Positions 25,300-32,450 of a DNA stretch of 64,000 nt are shown here, piece by piece (position 1 is the stretch's first letter; each line of letters begins with the position of its first letter). Below the pieces are notes generated by a model. That model was not told where the DNA came from. It ran no database searches and worked only from the letters and a program-made list of their open reading frames with translations. Made by a program: the position numbers and the translations under genes. The DNA is taken from the NCBI RefSeq assembly GCF_009380155.1, contig NZ_WHUV01000003.1, positions 558,001 through 622,000 of the forward strand, given 5' to 3'. Source of the DNA: Pseudomonas piscis (lineage in GTDB: Bacteria; Pseudomonadota; Gammaproteobacteria; Pseudomonadales; Pseudomonadaceae).

Positions 25300-26652
25300 A
25301 TGTTTGGCATGTCCCAAGAGACCTATCTGCTGGTTGATGCAGTGGTCACCATCATCGGGCTGATCGTCTTGATCACCCGTTTCAAGCTGCATCCCTTCAT
25401 CGCCCTGATCATCGCGGCCGGCTTCCTGGGCCTGACCTCGGGCATGCCGGTGGACAAGATCATCAAGGCCTTCCAGGACGGCTTCGGTGGCGTGCTCGGT
25501 TTCGTCGGCATCATCCTGGCGCTGGGCACCATGCTCGGCAAGATGATGGCCGAGTCCGGCGGCGCCGATCAGATCGCCCAGACCCTGATCCGTTCGTTCG
25601 GCAAGGAGCGGGTGCAGTGGGCGATGATGTTCGCCGCCTTCCTGGTGGGCATCCCGCTGTTCTTCGAGATCGGCTTCGTGCTGCTGATCCCGCTGGTGTT
25701 CATCGTCGCCCGGCGTACCGGGGTCTCGCTGATCAAGATCGGTATCCCGTTGCTGGCCGGCCTGTCCGCGGTCCACGGCCTGGTGCCGCCGCACCCGGGG
25801 CCGCTGCTGGCCATCGGCGTGTTCGGCGCCGATATCGGCAAGACCATCCTCTACGGCCTGATCGTGGCGCTGCCCACGGCGATCATCGCCGGTCCGATCT
25901 ACGGCACCTTCATTGCCAAGTACATTCCCGGCAACCCATCCCAGGAGCTGGTGGACCAGCTGGCCCGCGAACCCCAGAGCAGCGAGCTGCCGAGCTTCAG
26001 CGTGACCCTGGTGACCGTGCTGCTGCCGGTGTTCCTGATGCTGCTCAAGACCTTCGCCGATGTGGCCCTGGCCGACGGGCATTTCTTCCGCATCTGGATG
26101 GACATGATCGGCCACCCGATCACCGCCTTGCTCCTGGCGCTGCTGCTGTCGCTGTACACCTTCGGCTACAAGCAGAACATCGATTCCAAGCGCATGCTCA
26201 AGCTCCTGGACGCCAGCCTGGCACCGACCGCGGCGATCATCCTGATCATCGGTGCCGGTGGCGGTTTCAAGCAGATGCTGGTGACCAGTGGCGTGGGTGA
26301 CGTGATCGGCCACATGGCGGTCAATGCACAAATCTCGCCGATCCTGCTGGCATGGCTGGTAGCAGCGGTGATCCGCATCGCCACTGGTTCTGCCACCGTG
26401 GCCACCATCACGGGCGCCGGGATCGTGGTCCCGGTGGTGGGGATGATCCCCGGGGTCAACCGCGAGCTGCTGGTGCTGGCCACCGGCGCCGGGTCGCTGA
26501 TCCTGTCCCACGTCAACGATGCCGGTTTCTGGCTGGTCAAGCAGTACTTCAACATGACCGTGGCCGAGACCTTCAAGACCTGGACGGCCATGGAGACCAT
26601 CCTGTCGGTGGTGGGCCTGATCTTCATCCTGTTGCTGTCGCTGGTGGTCTGA
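25300..26652 (+). CDS. gntP: Gluconate:H+ symporter, GntP family
   Basis: 450-aa inner-membrane permease of the GntP family with twelve or more hydrophobic helices. Recognisable parts include FKLHPFIALIIAAGFLGL near the N-terminus, GLSAVHGLVPPHPGPLLAIG in the middle and the C-terminal SHVNDAGFWLVKQYFNMTV. It imports gluconate for GntK. Preceded by ACCGGAGG. It has its own GntR operator and a strong terminator after the stop. Confidence 0.94.
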   Translation: MFGMSQETYLLVDAVVTIIGLIVLITRFKLHPFIALIIAAGFLGLTSGMPVDKIIKAFQDGFGGVLGFVGIILALGTMLGKMMAESGGADQIAQTLIRSFGKERVQWAMMFAAFLVGIPLFFEIGFVLLIPLVFIVARRTGVSLIKIGIPLLAGLSAVHGLVPPHPGPLLAIGVFGADIGKTILYGLIVALPTAIIAGPIYGTFIAKYIPGNPSQELVDQLAREPQSSELPSFSVTLVTVLLPVFLMLLKTFADVALADGHFFRIWMDMIGHPITALLLALLLSLYTFGYKQNIDSKRMLKLLDASLAPTAAIILIIGAGGGFKQMLVTSGVGDVIGHMAVNAQISPILLAWLVAAVIRIATGSATVATITGAGIVVPVVGMIPGVNRELLVLATGAGSLILSHVNDAGFWLVKQYFNMTVAETFKTWTAMETILSVVGLIFILLLSLVV

Positions 26653-26676
26653 CCTCCTGCGCTAAGCCACCCACAA

Positions 26677-26704
26677 AAAAACCGCAGCGATGCGGTTTTT
26701 TTGT
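26677..26704 (+). terminator. Terminator after gntP
   Basis: A 10-bp stem (26677-26686 with 26691-26700), loop GCGA, with a T-tract of seven. The A-run on the left side also permits termination from the other strand. Confidence 0.9.
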
Positions 26705-26715
26705 GCCTGTTCGAT

Positions 26716-26801
26716 TGTAGGAGCGGCCGGTCGACGCTCGATTGTCCGCGATGGCTGGCTTGCCGCGTTATCGCTCAGCACCGGCAAGCCTGGCTCCTAC
26801 A
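26716..26801. repeat. REP-type inverted repeat (TGTAGGAGC ... GCTCCTACA)
   Basis: An 86-bp element is bounded by TGTAGGAGC and its exact inverse GCTCCTACA, with CCGG and GGCTTGCCG/CGGCAAGCC segments inside. This is the common extragenic palindromic repeat of fluorescent pseudomonads. It sits between the convergent gntP and alaC genes. Confidence 0.8.
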
Positions 26802-26810
26802 GAAGCCGCA

Positions 26811-28025
26811 TCACGCGCCTTTGTGCACCAGACCGTCGGCGCGGAACATGCCGCGGATGCCACGTACGGCCTGGCGGATACGGTCCTGGTTCTCGATCAA
26901 GGCAAAGCGCACGTGATCGTCACCGTACTCGCCGAACCCTACGCCCGGCGAGACGCAGACCTTGGCCTCGGCCAGCAGCTTCTTGGCGAACTCCAGCGAG
27001 CCCAGGTGGGCATAGGCTTCGGGGATCTTGGCCCAGACGTACATCGAGGCCTTGGGGTTCTCCACCATCCAGCCCAGCTCATGCAGGCCCTTGACCAGCA
27101 CATTGCGCCGCTGCCGGTACTGCTCGGCGATATCGCGCACGCACTGTTGGTCGCCTTCCAGGGCCGCGATGGCAGCCACCTGCAGCGGGGTGAAGGTGCC
27201 GTAGTCGTGGTAGCTCTTGATCCGCGCCAGGGCGCTGACCAGCTCCGGGTTGCCGACCATGAAGCCGATGCGCCAGCCGGCCATGTTGTAGCTCTTGGAC
27301 AGGGTGAAGAACTCCACCGCGATGTCCTTGGCCCCGGGTACCTGCATGATCGACGGGGCCTTCCAGCCGTCGTAGACGATGTCGGCGTAGGCCAGGTCGT
27401 GGATCACCAGCACGTCGTATTGCTTGGCCAGGGCGATCACCCGTTCGAAGAAGTCCAGCTCTACGCACTGCGAGGTGGGGTTGGACGGGAAGCCGAGGAT
27501 CATCATCTTCGGCTTGGGGATCGAGCCGCGGATGGCCTGTTCCAGTTCGGCGAAGAAGTCCACGCCGGGCACCAGCGGCACCGAGCGCACTTGGGCGCCG
27601 GCGATCACCGCACCGTAGATATGGATCGGATAGCTGGGATTGGGCACCAGCACCGTGTCGCCGTGGTCCAGGGTGGCGAGCATCAGGTGCGCCAGGCCTT
27701 CCTTGGAACCGATGGTGACGATGGCTTCGCTTTCCGGGTCGATGTCGACCTGGTAGCGCTCCTGGTACCAGCGGGAAATCGCCCGGCGCAGCCGTGGAAT
27801 ACCCCTGGAGGTGGAATAGCCATGGGTGTCTTCGCGCTGGGCGACCTGCACCAGCTTCTCGACGATATGCGGCGGAGTCGCGCCGTCGGGGTTACCCATG
27901 CTCAAGTCGATAATGTCTTCGCCGCGCCGACGCGCAGCCATCTTCAGCTCGGCAGTGATATTGAAAACGTAGGGGGGGAGTCGATCGATACGCGCAAAGC
28001 GGCGCGGCGAAACTTGTTCGGCCAT
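26811..28025 (-). CDS. alaC: Alanine transaminase AlaC (class I/II aminotransferase)
   Basis: 404-aa PLP enzyme that interconverts glutamate plus pyruvate with 2-oxoglutarate plus alanine. The PLP lysine is Lys244 in TLSKSYNMAGWRIGF; other features are LSMGNPDGATPP near residue 45 and NPSYPIHIYGAV. Length and sequence fit AlaC (YfdZ) rather than the AspC or DapC groups. The ATG at 28025 is chosen because the homologous sequence (MAEQVSPRRFARIDRLPPY) starts there; the upstream open frame is GC-driven. It stands alone, with a REP element after it. Confidence 0.9.
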   Translation of the reverse strand: MAEQVSPRRFARIDRLPPYVFNITAELKMAARRRGEDIIDLSMGNPDGATPPHIVEKLVQVAQREDTHGYSTSRGIPRLRRAISRWYQERYQVDIDPESEAIVTIGSKEGLAHLMLATLDHGDTVLVPNPSYPIHIYGAVIAGAQVRSVPLVPGVDFFAELEQAIRGSIPKPKMMILGFPSNPTSQCVELDFFERVIALAKQYDVLVIHDLAYADIVYDGWKAPSIMQVPGAKDIAVEFFTLSKSYNMAGWRIGFMVGNPELVSALARIKSYHDYGTFTPLQVAAIAALEGDQQCVRDIAEQYRQRRNVLVKGLHELGWMVENPKASMYVWAKIPEAYAHLGSLEFAKKLLAEAKVCVSPGVGFGEYGDDHVRFALIENQDRIRQAVRGIRGMFRADGLVHKGA

Positions 28026-28302
28026 GGTTGCCTCGAGAAGACGTAAGCGCCCGGAACCGTCCGAGCGACGTTGGCCACTGCGGTGGCCTGCGGGGCAGAC
28101 GATAAGGGCGCTGGCGGCGGCTTGTCCAGAGGCGCGAAAAATTATTTTCCCGGGCTGGCGGGCATTTGCGGGGGCGCAGGCTTTGCCGCTATAACGTGCA
28201 CGCTTCTTGCTGGCCCTGGCCGGGAAAGGGGCGGGCCAGGCAGGTTTTCCCGGGCACGAGCTCCCCCGACGAGCCTTCGAACAACAGCAGTACATGGGAT
28301 GG

Positions 28303-28968
28303 ATGATGGAATTCACCAGCGGCTTCTTGCTCAGCCTTTCGTTGTGCCTGGATATCGGCGTGGCCAATATCGCGATGATCACCCTGGCCATGCAGCGTGG
28401 TTACTTCCAGGGCTTTTGCCTGGGCCTGGGCACCTGTGTCGGTGACCTGGTCTATGCGCTGCTGGCCCTGGCCGGGATGACCGTTTTGCTGCAGTACGAG
28501 ACGGTGCGCTGGGTGCTGTGGCTTGGCGGTTCGGTGCTGCTGGTGTACTTCGCGGTGAAGATGATCTACGCCGCGATCCATCACGACGCGCTGCTCGACA
28601 CCAGTGACGAGGTGGACCGGGGCTCGCCGCGCAAGGAGTTCCTGCGGGGGATCTTCCTGGCCATGTCCTCGCCCAGCGCGATCCTCTGGTTCGCCGCCGT
28701 GGGAGGCACCCTGATCGCCCGCTCCGGGGGCGGCAGCACGGCTGATTCCGCACTGTTCCTGGCCGGTTTCTTCTGCGCCGGGCTGGCCTGGACAATGGGC
28801 CTGTGCCTGGCGGCGACCCAGGGCGGCAAGCTACTGGGCGACAAGCTGTTGCGCTATTCCTACCTGGCATCTGCGGCGATCTTCTGCTATTTCGCGGTTT
28901 ACGTGATCGTATCCGGTTACCAGGAGTTCATCGTCGGAGCCCGGCCGCTCGACCTTCCGGCGCTCTGA
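28303..28968 (+). CDS. LysE family transporter
   Basis: 221-aa inner-membrane protein with about six hydrophobic helices, beginning MMEFTSGFLLSLSLCLDIGV. It belongs to the LysE/RhtB superfamily but carries Cys-Leu-Asp in place of the usual SPGP near the N-terminus. Probably exports an amino acid or related metabolite. Three nearby ATGs (28294, 28303, 28306) are possible starts. It is divergent from alaC across about 280 bp, part of which could be leader or promoter. Confidence 0.83.
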   Translation: MMEFTSGFLLSLSLCLDIGVANIAMITLAMQRGYFQGFCLGLGTCVGDLVYALLALAGMTVLLQYETVRWVLWLGGSVLLVYFAVKMIYAAIHHDALLDTSDEVDRGSPRKEFLRGIFLAMSSPSAILWFAAVGGTLIARSGGGSTADSALFLAGFFCAGLAWTMGLCLAATQGGKLLGDKLLRYSYLASAAIFCYFAVYVIVSGYQEFIVGARPLDLPAL

Positions 28969-29036
28969 TCCAGGCCTTGGCCACAGGCTTCTATACTTGC
29001 CTGCGAACCCTTTTTTCAGTGGCAGGAGTGGCATTC

Positions 29037-29525
29037 ATGGATGAGCAAAACCAGGGCAGTGGCCCGCAACCACGCTTCGAAAGATGGCATTTCCTGCTGG
29101 TCGCCGGTTTCAGCCAGCACTTCACCCCTGCCAACATCCAGGTGATCGGCCAGTTGTGGCAGCGTTTCATTCCCCATATCGGCAAGGTGCCGGGGCAGGT
29201 GGATGACGTCACCTACGGCGTGTGCTGCAACCCCGATGGGCAGGGCGGCTTCGAGTACATCGCCGGGGTCGAGATCAGCAAGCTCGACGACTTGCCCGAC
29301 CACTATCGCTGGGTCGAGCTGCAGCCCCAGCAGTACGCGGTGTTCGAGCACCACGGTTCATTGCAGCAGTTGCCCTGCACCTTCGACTACATCTGGCAGA
29401 CCTGGCTCCCGCAATCGGGCCAGCAGGCCGCCGATGCCCCCTGCTTCGAGCGCTACAGCGCCGATTTCAATCCCAATACCGGGCATGGCAGCCTGGAAAT
29501 CTGGCTGCCCCTGAAGACGGCCTGA
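29037..29525 (+). CDS. GyrI-like / AraC effector-binding-domain protein
   Basis: 162-aa soluble protein made of a single GyrI-like (SOUL/AraC E-binding) small-molecule domain, with the typical YRWVELQPQQYAVFEHHGS and C-terminal GHGSLEIWLPLK. There is no DNA-binding domain. Relatives sequester or hydrolyse small ligands, or inhibit gyrase (SbmC). The ATG at 29037 follows AGGAG. The ligand cannot be inferred. A hairpin follows the stop. Confidence 0.83.
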   Translation: MDEQNQGSGPQPRFERWHFLLVAGFSQHFTPANIQVIGQLWQRFIPHIGKVPGQVDDVTYGVCCNPDGQGGFEYIAGVEISKLDDLPDHYRWVELQPQQYAVFEHHGSLQQLPCTFDYIWQTWLPQSGQQAADAPCFERYSADFNPNTGHGSLEIWLPLKTA

Positions 29526-29532
29526 ACCTCTC

Positions 29533-29550
29533 GGGGCGCGTCGGCGCCCC
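29533..29550 (+). terminator. Hairpin after the GyrI-like gene
   Basis: A 7-bp all-GC stem (29533-29539 with 29544-29550), loop GTCG, eight bases after the stop. The T-tract is weak. Confidence 0.55.
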
Positions 29551-29586
29551 TGCTTCGTCTGCACAGGGCGGCAATCTTTATGCGGT

Positions 29587-29626
29587 CTTGATACCGCCCC
29601 CCGCAATCAGTGCCCGACCTTGATAC
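29587..29626. promoter_or_regulatory. Direct repeats CTTGATAC upstream of kdp
   Basis: Two copies of CTTGATAC at 29587-29594 and 29619-29626, start-to-start 32 bp (three helical turns), lie 150-190 bp before kdpF. They may be activator sites (for example KdpE); this is inferred from position only. Confidence 0.35.
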
Positions 29627-29778
29627 GCCCTCGCCTAACCTGCGTGGCGCAGAGAAGGGCGGTCGACCACCTGTTCCCGCCTCCCTGCCGGCGCCCATTG
29701 CCGGGCACCGCCAACGGTAGCGCCGCGAGCCGCTGATGAGGCCTGGCGCTGCCCCAAACGCCATCGAGGGGAACCGTC

Positions 29779-29877
29779 TTGCTGACACTGCCATTGATCT
29801 ACGGCGCCAGCGGCTTTTGCGCTGTGCTGCTGTTCGCCTACCTGGGGTACGCGCTGATCCGCGCCGAGAAGTTCTGA
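29779..29877 (+). CDS. kdpF: K+-transporting ATPase subunit KdpF
   Basis: 32-codon ORF, one membrane helix, ending in AYLGYALIRAEKF. This matches the E. coli KdpF C-terminus (YALINAEAF) in pattern. KdpF stabilises the KdpABC complex in the inner membrane. The start is TTG, with GAGGGGA six bases upstream; no ATG is available in frame. It opens the kdp operon, followed by a second tiny membrane ORF and then kdpA. Confidence 0.8.
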   Translation: MLTLPLIYGASGFCAVLLFAYLGYALIRAEKF

Positions 29878-29947
29878 TGCACGTTCCCAGCATTCGCCAT
29901 GCATTGGCATGCGCCCGGCCGGGCGCTTTCGAGAAAGGAAACCAGCC

Positions 29948-30031
29948 ATGTACGACCTGATCTTCGTGGGCCTGTCCCTGGGGTTCTTTGTACTGACGGC
30001 CCTGGGCATCGTCGCCATGGGCAAGATTTGA
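29948..30031 (+). CDS. 27-aa single-helix membrane peptide in the kdp operon
   Basis: ATG-initiated 27-codon ORF encoding MYDLIFVGLSLGFFVLTALG followed by IVAMGKI, essentially one membrane helix with an acidic N-terminus and a basic C-terminus. AAAGGAA stands seven bases upstream, an excellent ribosome site. It lies between kdpF and kdpA with 13 bp to kdpA, so it is in the operon. I know of small unnamed ORFs near kdpF in other proteobacteria, but not of a function. It could be a second KdpF-like or regulatory subunit. Confidence 0.65.
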   Translation: MYDLIFVGLSLGFFVLTALGIVAMGKI

Positions 30032-30044
30032 GCGGAGCATCGAC

Positions 30045-31751
30045 ATGTTGAGTACTGTGCTGGAATACGCGGTGATCCTCGGTCTGATGACCGGGCTCGC
30101 CGTGCTCATGGGCAAGTGGTTGGCCCGGGTCTTCAGTGGCCGTGGCCATGCCTTGCCGGAGCGCGCCACTTACCGCCTGCTGGGGATCGATCCTGGCGAG
30201 GCCATGGGCTGGGCCCGCTACGGTTCGGCCTTGCTGCTGTCCAACGCGGCGATGATGCTGCTGGGCTACCTGGTGCTGCGCCTGCAAGGACTGACGCCCC
30301 TGAACCCGCTGGGGCTGGCGGCGCAGACCCCGGACCTGGCGTTCAACACCGCCGCCTCGTTCATCACCAATACCAACTGGCAGGCGTACTCCGGCGAGAG
30401 CAGCCTGTCGAACTTCAGCCAGATGGCGGCCATCACCTTCCTGATGTTCGTCGGCGCCACCGCCGGAGTGGTGGCCGCCGCCGGCTTCATCCGCGGCCTG
30501 AGCCGTTCCAGCTCGGCGGACATCGGCAACTACTGGGTGGATTTCATCCGCGTGCTGTACCGGGTGATGCTGCCCTTGTGCCTGCTGATGGCCCTGGTCT
30601 ACGTCTGGCAGGGCATGCCCCAGACCCTGGATTCCGAGGCCCTGGCCAGTACCCTGGAAGGCGGCCGCCAGCAGTTGATCGTCGGCGCCGTGGCCAGCTT
30701 CGAATCGATCAAGCACATCGGCACCAACGGCGGCGGTTTCTTCAGCATGAACGCCGCGCACCCGTTCGAGAACCCGACGCCGCTGACCAACGTCCTGCAC
30801 ATCCTCAGCATGCTGCTGATTCCTTCGGCGCTGACCTACACCTTCGGCAGCATGCTGTTGCGTCGGCGTCAGGGCTGGGTGTTCTTCGGCACTTTCCTGG
30901 TGATGTTCGCAGGCTTCCTGGCCATCGTGTTCACAGCCGAACAGAGCGGCAACCCGCTGCTGACCCTGGCCGGCGCCGACCAGCAACTGTCGGCGACCCA
31001 GAGCGGCGGCAACATGGAAGGCAAGGAGCTGCGCTTCGGCATCGCCGACACTGCGCTGTTCGTCACCACCACCACCGGTGCCACCACCGGCTCGGTGAAC
31101 GCCATGCATGACTCGCTGACCCCCATGGGCGGTTTCGTGCCCCTGGCGCAGATGATGCTCAACTGCGTGTTCGGCGGCGACGGCGTGGGCTTCATCAACC
31201 TGATCCAGTACGCCCTGCTGACGGTGTTCCTGGTGGGCATGATGATCGGCCGCAGCCCGGAGTTCCTCGGCAAGAAGATCGAGGCCCGGGAGATCAAGCT
31301 GGTGATGCTCTCGGTGCTGGCGCACCCCATCTGCATCCTCGGCTTCACTGCCCTGGCGGCGCTCTGGCCAGACACCCTCAACAGCCTCAACAACCTGGGG
31401 CCCCATGGTTTCAGCGAGGTGCTCTACGCCTACGCCTCGGGCACCGCGAACAACGGTTCGGCGTTCGCCGGGCTGAATGCCAACACGCCGTTCTTCAACA
31501 CCACCATCGGCCTGGCGATGCTCATGGGGCGCTTCTTCACCATGCTGCCGATGCTGGCCGTGGCCGGCTCCCTGGCGGCGAAAAAGAACATCCCGGCCGG
31601 CGCCGGCACCATTCCCACCGCGACCCCGCTGTTCATGTTCCTGGTGGTGTTCGTGGTGCTGGTGGTCGGTGGCCTGACCTTCCTGCCGGCGCTCGCGCTC
31701 GGCCCGCTGGTGGAGCAACTGCAGTTGCTGGCCGGCCAGACCTACAAGTAA
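30045..31751 (+). CDS. kdpA: K+-transporting ATPase subunit A (KdpA)
   Basis: 568-aa inner-membrane channel-like subunit that binds and translocates K+ in the KdpFABC complex. About ten hydrophobic helices. Four selectivity-filter-like loops are visible: NTAASFITNTNWQAYSGE, GTNGGGFFSMNAAHPFENPT, TTTGATTGSVN and a later GTANNGSAF. Full length (E. coli 557 aa). Preceded by GGAG. Followed nine bases later by kdpC rather than the usual kdpB. Confidence 0.97.
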   Translation: MLSTVLEYAVILGLMTGLAVLMGKWLARVFSGRGHALPERATYRLLGIDPGEAMGWARYGSALLLSNAAMMLLGYLVLRLQGLTPLNPLGLAAQTPDLAFNTAASFITNTNWQAYSGESSLSNFSQMAAITFLMFVGATAGVVAAAGFIRGLSRSSSADIGNYWVDFIRVLYRVMLPLCLLMALVYVWQGMPQTLDSEALASTLEGGRQQLIVGAVASFESIKHIGTNGGGFFSMNAAHPFENPTPLTNVLHILSMLLIPSALTYTFGSMLLRRRQGWVFFGTFLVMFAGFLAIVFTAEQSGNPLLTLAGADQQLSATQSGGNMEGKELRFGIADTALFVTTTTGATTGSVNAMHDSLTPMGGFVPLAQMMLNCVFGGDGVGFINLIQYALLTVFLVGMMIGRSPEFLGKKIEAREIKLVMLSVLAHPICILGFTALAALWPDTLNSLNNLGPHGFSEVLYAYASGTANNGSAFAGLNANTPFFNTTIGLAMLMGRFFTMLPMLAVAGSLAAKKNIPAGAGTIPTATPLFMFLVVFVVLVVGGLTFLPALALGPLVEQLQLLAGQTYK

Positions 31752-31760
31752 GGGGTTGTG

Positions 31761-32444
31761 ATGACTACGCAAATGCAAACCCAGGGCACCACCGCGGTGC
31801 TGTTCAAGGGCCTGCTGCGCCCGGTGCTGGCGGCGGCGTTGCTGTGCCTGGCACTGACCGGCCTGGCCTATCCGCTGGCGACCACGCTGCTGGCCAACCT
31901 GTTGTTTCCGTTCCAGGCCCAGGGCAGCCTGCTGCAGCGCAACGGCATGGTGGTGGGCTCCAGCCTGATCGGCCAGGCCTTCCAGCGGCCGGAGTATTTC
32001 CAGGGCCGGCCGAGCATGACCCTGGGCAGCGATCCGCTGGACCCGAGCAAGAGCGTGCCGCAGCCCTACAACGCCGGGGCCAGTGGTGCCAGCAACCTGG
32101 GCCCCACCAGCCAGAAGCTGCTGGACAGCGTCGCCGAGCGGGCCCGTACCTACCGCCAACTCAATGGCCTGGCCGCCGACAGCCTGGTGCCGGTGGACGC
32201 GGTGACGGCTTCGGCGTCCGGCCTGGACCCGCACATTTCCCTGGCCAACGCCCGGCTGCAGCTGGAGCGAGTGGCCCGCGCGCGGCACCTGCCGCCGGGC
32301 GAGCTGCAAGCCCTGCTGCAAGCACACAGCGAAGGCCGCACCTTCGGCCTGCTGGGCGAACCCCGGGTCAATGTGCTGCAACTGAACCTCGCGCTGGACG
32401 CCCTGGCGCCCATGCCTGCCTCGCCCCTCGCGGCCAGTGAGTAA
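31761..32444 (+). CDS. kdpC: K+-transporting ATPase subunit C (KdpC)
   Basis: 227-aa inner-membrane subunit with one N-terminal helix (about residues 15-42, LRPVLAAALLCLALTGLAYP) and a periplasmic/cytoplasmic domain containing SNLGPTSQKLLDSV, DAVTASASGLDPHIS and GLLGEPRVNVLQLNLAL, all KdpC hallmarks. It raises ATP affinity and holds the complex together. Its place between kdpA and kdpB is unusual; the canonical order is A-B-C. The ATG at 31761 is favoured over a GTG one codon earlier. Confidence 0.96.
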   Translation: MTTQMQTQGTTAVLFKGLLRPVLAAALLCLALTGLAYPLATTLLANLLFPFQAQGSLLQRNGMVVGSSLIGQAFQRPEYFQGRPSMTLGSDPLDPSKSVPQPYNAGASGASNLGPTSQKLLDSVAERARTYRQLNGLAADSLVPVDAVTASASGLDPHISLANARLQLERVARARHLPPGELQALLQAHSEGRTFGLLGEPRVNVLQLNLALDALAPMPASPLAASE

Positions 32445-32450
32445 GAGACC

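Noticed and set aside
28026..28302. N-terminal extensions of alaC and of the LysE-type gene into the shared gap
   Set aside because: Both frames remain open upstream, but the extra sequence is atypical for the families and starts inside the family alignment have better context.
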